Source: SZUA-430 sp964647355
GTDB taxonomy: Bacteria; Pseudomonadota; Alphaproteobacteria; Micropepsales; Micropepsaceae
NCBI GenBank assembly: GCA_964647355.1
Contig: CAZYGK010000005.1
Coordinates: forward strand, 15,616-79,615
Direction: 5' to 3'
DNA: 64,000 nucleotides
The position numbers were made by a program, and so were the translations under genes. Of this stretch, positions 60,960 to 64,000 are shown one piece after another. The notes beneath the pieces are model-generated. The model had not been told where the DNA came from, made no database searches, and saw only the letters and a list, made by a program, of their open reading frames with translations. Position 1 is the first letter of the stretch, and each line of letters starts with the position of its first letter.

Positions 60960-61900
60960 TGACAGCCGATCCAACCCAAGGCCCGCTCGCCCGCTTCAAA
61001 GGCGAACCCGTCGCCGGGCCCGCGTGGTTCGAGCAAGCCGTCGCGGTCAAGTCCGAGGTCGCCTACATCGACGTCGCCGGCGCCCGCATTCGCTACCTCC
61101 GCTGGGGCGATCGCAAGCGTCCCGGCCTCTTGCTCGTTCACGGCAACGCCGCGCATGCGGAATGGTGGAGCTTCATCGCGCCCTTCTTGAGCGGCGACTA
61201 CAACGTCGCAGCCCTCGACCTTTCCGGCATGGGCGACTCGGGTCACCGGCCGCACTACGCGATGGAACGCTTTGTCGAAGAAGAACTCGCCGTGATGCAG
61301 GCCGCCGGCATGTTCGAACACGAAGAACCGCCCGTCATCGTCGCCCATTCCTTCGGCGGCTTCGTGACGATACTGACCGGCGCGCTGCACGGCGACAAGC
61401 TCGCGGGCACGATCATCGTGGACTCGCCCGTGAACCCGCCGCATCGCCCGGGCGGTCCGCCGAAGCGCGAAGCGCGTCCGCACCGCATCTACCCGACGCT
61501 GACCGAAGCGCTCGCCCGCTTCCGTCTGGCGCCCGAGCAACCCTGCGAGAACGACTACATCGTCGACTACGTGGCGCGCCGCTCGCTTAAGCAAGTGGAT
61601 GGCGGCTGGACCTGGAAGTTCGACCCCGCGCTTTGGTCGGGACCATTCTCGATCGGCGACGCAGCCGAACGCCTGCGCTCGACGAAGTGCCGGATCGCCG
61701 TGATGCGCGGCGAGATGTCGGTCCTCATGCCCCACGAAGTCGGCGAGTACATGTTCAACCTGCTCGGCCGCGCCGCCCCCATGATCGAAATCCCCCAAGC
61801 CCGCCACCACGTGATGCTGGACCAACCGCTCGCCTTCATCGCCGCCGTCCGCGCACTACTCGCCGACTGGAACCATTCACGGCCCAAGCCGCGCGGCTAA
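60959..61900 (+). CDS. Alpha/beta hydrolase
   Basis: 313 residues, no signal peptide. Core motifs are LLVHGNAAHAEWW (oxyanion), LDLSGMGDSGH, the nucleophile elbow VAHSFGGFV, and the C-terminal His in ARHHVMLDQP. The cap domain is inserted between the elbow and the acid region. Translationally coupled to the thioesterase gene. Substrate unknown; epoxide-hydrolase or esterase-like activity is possible. Confidence 0.88.
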   Translation: MTADPTQGPLARFKGEPVAGPAWFEQAVAVKSEVAYIDVAGARIRYLRWGDRKRPGLLLVHGNAAHAEWWSFIAPFLSGDYNVAALDLSGMGDSGHRPHYAMERFVEEELAVMQAAGMFEHEEPPVIVAHSFGGFVTILTGALHGDKLAGTIIVDSPVNPPHRPGGPPKREARPHRIYPTLTEALARFRLAPEQPCENDYIVDYVARRSLKQVDGGWTWKFDPALWSGPFSIGDAAERLRSTKCRIAVMRGEMSVLMPHEVGEYMFNLLGRAAPMIEIPQARHHVMLDQPLAFIAAVRALLADWNHSRPKPRG

Positions 61901-62032
61901 AGCAGATTGAAACGCCAAGCCCGCCAAGCCGCTCTGCCACAATTCTGGCGCAGGTGCGGTTCAGGGTGCGCAAGGCGCTTCGCGCCCGATGGCGCTCCGC
62001 AGCGGTCGTCACGAACCGAGATCGGAGGGATC

Positions 62033-62422
62033 GTGCCGTACGGGCCAACAGCCGAAGAGGATCGCGTAGCTGCAGCTGTTGTCGATGCTGGATTTCAAGT
62101 CCATAGAGCACTCGGCCCGGGGTTGCTTGAGTCTGCCTACGAAGAATGCCTAGCATTCGAGCTGGCGGACCGAGGCCTGAGCGTGCGCCGGCAGGCACCA
62201 ATGCCGATCGTCTACAAATCGGTGAAGCTGGAAGCGGGCTATCGCATCGATCTCGTCGTTCAATCGCTGATCGTTATCGAAGTCAAAGCAATCGAACAGA
62301 TCCAGCGCATACACCAAGCGCAAGTGATGACGTACCTGAGGCTCTCCGGCTGCCGCGTCGGCTTCTTGATGAACTTCACCGTGCCCGTGTTCAAGAACGG
62401 CGTTCGCCGCATTGTCGTTTAG
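62033..62422 (+). CDS. GxxExxY protein (PD-(D/E)XK nuclease-like)
   Basis: 129 residues from a GTG at 62033 with GGAGGG five bases upstream; a longer frame starts inside the repeat arm and lacks support. The family motif reads ALGPGLLESAYEECL (G-L-L-E-S-A-Y), followed by YRIDLVVQSLIVIEVKAIEQ, whose Asp and Glu-x-Lys fit a PD-(D/E)XK nuclease core, and the C-terminal VGFLMNF. Function of the family is unproven; it is often a single gene scattered through genomes. It is the only gene inside the inverted-repeat unit. Confidence 0.85.
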   Translation: MPYGPTAEEDRVAAAVVDAGFQVHRALGPGLLESAYEECLAFELADRGLSVRRQAPMPIVYKSVKLEAGYRIDLVVQSLIVIEVKAIEQIQRIHQAQVMTYLRLSGCRVGFLMNFTVPVFKNGVRRIVV

Positions 62423-62423
62423 T

Positions 62424-62442
62424 CTGGGCGCGAAGCGCCCAG
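62424..62442 (+). terminator. Hairpin after the GxxExxY gene
   Basis: CTGGGCGC, a GAA loop and GCGCCCAG (62424-62442) form a perfect 8-bp stem one base after the stop codon, followed by TCCCCTTGG. No U-tract, so it may be a transcript-stabilising or weak termination structure. Confidence 0.45.
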
Positions 62443-62574
62443 TCCCCTTGGAGCCGCCTATGCGCCCCCCCGGGAAGGGCATGAGCGGCTTGGCGGGCTT
62501 GGCGTTTCAACTTTATCTGCGCGGACGAGGCACAGCAGCCACCCCGGCGCCCGAATCCGCGGCAAAAACGGCGG

Positions 62575-62602
62575 TTGCCCGCAGGAATTCGATTGCTATA
62601 GT
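62575..62602 (+). promoter_or_regulatory. Promoter of the aa3 subunit IV - pnt genes
   Basis: TTGCCC (62575-62580), a 16-bp spacer and TATAGT (62597-62602) resemble a sigma-70 promoter, with a start predicted near 62609 and a leader of about 38 nt. The ATG at 62647 has AAGGGG eight bases upstream. Confidence 0.6.
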
Positions 62603-62646
62603 CCGCCGCAACTCAAATCCGCCAACGAATCCAAGGGGCTATCCGC

Positions 62647-62793
62647 ATGGCGAGCACACCGACCACCTACAAGAAGGGCAGCCAAGACATCCGCGCCCAG
62701 CAAGAAACCTTTGCGCTGTTTTGGGCGCTGACGAAGTGGGGCATCGTCTTCAACGTCCTCCTCATGATCGTGCTGGCTTACTTCTTCACGTAA
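62647..62793 (+). CDS. aa3-type cytochrome c oxidase subunit IV
   Basis: A 48-residue protein, MASTPTTYKKGSQDIRAQ followed by one membrane segment WGIVFNVLLMIVLAYFFT at the C-terminus. This is the small bacterial subunit IV of aa3 oxidases in alphaproteobacteria, which packs beside subunits I and III without a catalytic residue. Its place directly upstream of pntA is the usual one in the class, away from the main cta operon. A clear ribosome site supports the start. Confidence 0.88.
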   Translation: MASTPTTYKKGSQDIRAQQETFALFWALTKWGIVFNVLLMIVLAYFFT

Positions 62794-62850
62794 TTCGCCC
62801 TGCAGATACTGCGGCGACCCCCGAAGATCCCCAACGAACGCAGGTCTTGA

Positions 62851-63972
62851 ATGAAGGTCGGTATCCCGAAGGAACGTCGCGCGGGTGAAACGCGCGTCGC
62901 GGCGACCCCCGCAAGCGTCAAGAAGTTGAAGGCCCTAGGCTTCGACGTCGTGGTCGAAGCGGGTGCCGGTGGCGCGTCGTACTTCGCCGATCAAGACTAC
63001 GCCGCCCAAGGGGCGACAGTGGGCAGCGCAGCCGATGCGCTCGGAGCAGACCTCGTCTTCAAAGTCACGCGCCCCACCGACGAAGAACTCGCGCAGATGA
63101 GGCGCGGCGCATCGCTGGTCGCGATTCTCGCCCCCTACGCCGATAAGGCGTCGGTTGCGAAATACGCCGGCGCCGGCGTCAACGCCTACGCGATGGAGTT
63201 CATGCCACGCATCTCCCGCGCGCAATCGATGGACGTGCTGTCCTCGCAATCGAACCTCGCAGGCTACAAGGCCGTGGTCGACGCGGCCGGTCTCTACGGC
63301 CGCATCTTCCCGCAGCTGATGACCTCTGCCGGCACGATCGTCCCGGCGCGCGTCTTCGTCATGGGCGTGGGCGTCGCCGGCTTGCAAGCGATCGCGACCG
63401 CCAAGCGCCTGGGCGCCATCGTGTCGGCGACCGACGTGCGCCTCGCGACGAAGGAGCAAGTCCAATCGCTGGGCGGCACGTTCGTCATGGTCGAGGACGA
63501 GGAAACGAAGCAGGCCGAGACCGCCGGCGGCTACGCCAAGGAAATGTCGGACGGCTACAAGAAAAAGCAGGCGGCCCTCATCGCCGATACGATCAAGAAG
63601 CAAGACATCGTCATCACGACCGCGCTCATCCCGGGCCGCCCGGCGCCCGTACTGGTGACGGAGGAGATGGTGCGCACGATGAAGCCGGGTTCGGTGATCG
63701 TCGACTTGGCGGCGGAGCAGGGCGGTAACTGCCCGCTCACCAAGGCGGGCGAAATCATCGAAGTGAACGGGGTCAAGATCGTCGGCGCGGTCAACCTCGC
63801 GGGCCGTCTCGCCGCCGACGCCTCCTCGCTCTACGCGAACAACCTGGTCAATTTTCTGACGCCCTTCGTCGACAAAGCAACGAAGGCCCTGAAGCTCGAC
63901 CCGAACGATGACGTGATCAAAGGCACCTGCCTGACCCGCGACGGCGAAGTCGTGCACCCAGCCGTGAAGTAA
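62851..63972 (+). CDS. pntA: NAD(P) transhydrogenase subunit alpha, part 1
   Basis: 373 residues. The N-terminal alanine-dehydrogenase-like domain begins MKVGIPKERRAGETRVAATP; the NAD-binding domain has VFVMGVGVAGLQAIATAKRLGA and SATDVRLATKEQVQSLGG, then GYAKEMSDGYKKKQ and LIPGRPAPVLVTEEMV. It is the soluble domain I that hands hydride from NADH to NADP+ in the proton-driven transhydrogenase. The split arrangement (separate membrane part next) is typical of alphaproteobacteria. Starts 57 bp after subunit IV. Confidence 0.95.
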   Translation: MKVGIPKERRAGETRVAATPASVKKLKALGFDVVVEAGAGGASYFADQDYAAQGATVGSAADALGADLVFKVTRPTDEELAQMRRGASLVAILAPYADKASVAKYAGAGVNAYAMEFMPRISRAQSMDVLSSQSNLAGYKAVVDAAGLYGRIFPQLMTSAGTIVPARVFVMGVGVAGLQAIATAKRLGAIVSATDVRLATKEQVQSLGGTFVMVEDEETKQAETAGGYAKEMSDGYKKKQAALIADTIKKQDIVITTALIPGRPAPVLVTEEMVRTMKPGSVIVDLAAEQGGNCPLTKAGEIIEVNGVKIVGAVNLAGRLAADASSLYANNLVNFLTPFVDKATKALKLDPNDDVIKGTCLTRDGEVVHPAVK

Positions 63973-63983
63973 CGGAGACCACC

Positions 63984-64000
63984 ATGGAAGCGATCGATCC
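63984..64000 (+). CDS. Start of the next pnt gene (partial, runs off right edge)
   Basis: An ATG at 63984 with GGAGACC eight bases upstream opens a frame MEAID that runs to the window edge, 11 bp after the pntA stop. By position it should be the small membrane subunit pntAB. Only 17 bases are visible, so the assignment rests on context. Confidence 0.45.

Larger units (their letters stand above)
61907..62510. repeat. Inverted repeats (28-bp arms) bracketing the GxxExxY gene
   Basis: The segment at 61907-61934 and its exact reverse complement at 62483-62510 (core AGCGGCTTGGCGGGCTTGGC on the right arm) define a 604-bp unit holding one gene. Outside the arms, short GCAGAT motifs are also inverted. 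The left arm starts 6 bp after the hydrolase stop; the right arm ends 65 bp before the next promoter. No transposase and no clear target duplication are seen. Confidence 0.85.

Overview
The window looks like a chromosomal segment of a high-GC alphaproteobacterium. Lineage markers are a DUF1036 gene next to pyruvate kinase, DUF1244 and GapR/DUF2312 genes, an alphaproteobacterial-type 41-residue ribosomal protein L36, and a tiny aa3-oxidase subunit IV gene directly upstream of pntA. The order cannot be fixed from this sequence alone. I saw no rRNA, tRNA, CRISPR array or intact transposase gene.

Layout. 1-2.0 kb: two unrecognised membrane-protein genes with less biased codon use than the rest, one running off the left edge. 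2.0-2.7 kb: a higBA toxin-antitoxin pair with a perfect 18-bp operator palindrome. 2.7-16.8 kb: amino-acid oxidation (dadA), a lipoprotein serine protease, an L,D-transpeptidase, then alpha-2-macroglobulin / PBP1C / LprI-like genes that read as a periplasmic defence set, followed by a YHS protein and an MFS transporter. 17.0-18.6 kb: two tandem LuxR-type regulators with no luxI. 18.6-24.7 kb: a lytic transglycosylase, rpmJ with a clear promoter, and the glycolate oxidase genes glcDEF. 24.7-29.8 kb: a secreted-protein gene broken by one amber codon, pyk, DUF1036, glycerate kinase and N-formylglutamate amidohydrolase. Glycolate oxidase, glycerate kinase and pyruvate kinase lie within about 9 kb and could link C2/C3 acid use to lower glycolysis. 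29.9-38.6 kb: gapR-like, a frameshifted DUF559 nuclease gene between inverted repeats, a cyclase, an OPT transporter, a GFA-like protein, an oligoendopeptidase F gene with two frameshifts, a glycine-zipper protein, and a PadR/HAAS pair divergent from a CPBP protease.

38.6-55.9 kb is a block with a different gene flavour and less extreme codon bias: Ca2+/Na+ antiporter, universal stress protein, NhaA, GH15 glucoamylase-like enzyme, trehalose phosphatase, an orphan SecF, an MFS permease, and an unusual membrane-anchored trehalose-6-phosphate synthase followed by a histidine kinase and an NtrC-like regulator whose sigma-54 loop is degenerate. This is best read as an osmotic / ion / desiccation stress island. 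Its right edge carries an odd array of GGTCTT motifs at 13-bp spacing and a stand-alone terminase-small-subunit-like gene.

56.9-64 kb returns to the core style: a full NtrC-type regulator, an ABC1 kinase, a thioesterase, an alpha/beta hydrolase, a GxxExxY (PD-(D/E)XK-like) gene bracketed by 28-bp inverted repeats, the aa3 subunit IV gene with a good promoter, pntA, and the first codons of the next pnt gene. Two different small nuclease-like genes each sitting between inverted repeats, and the sensor-trehalose-synthase fusion, are the observations most worth following up.
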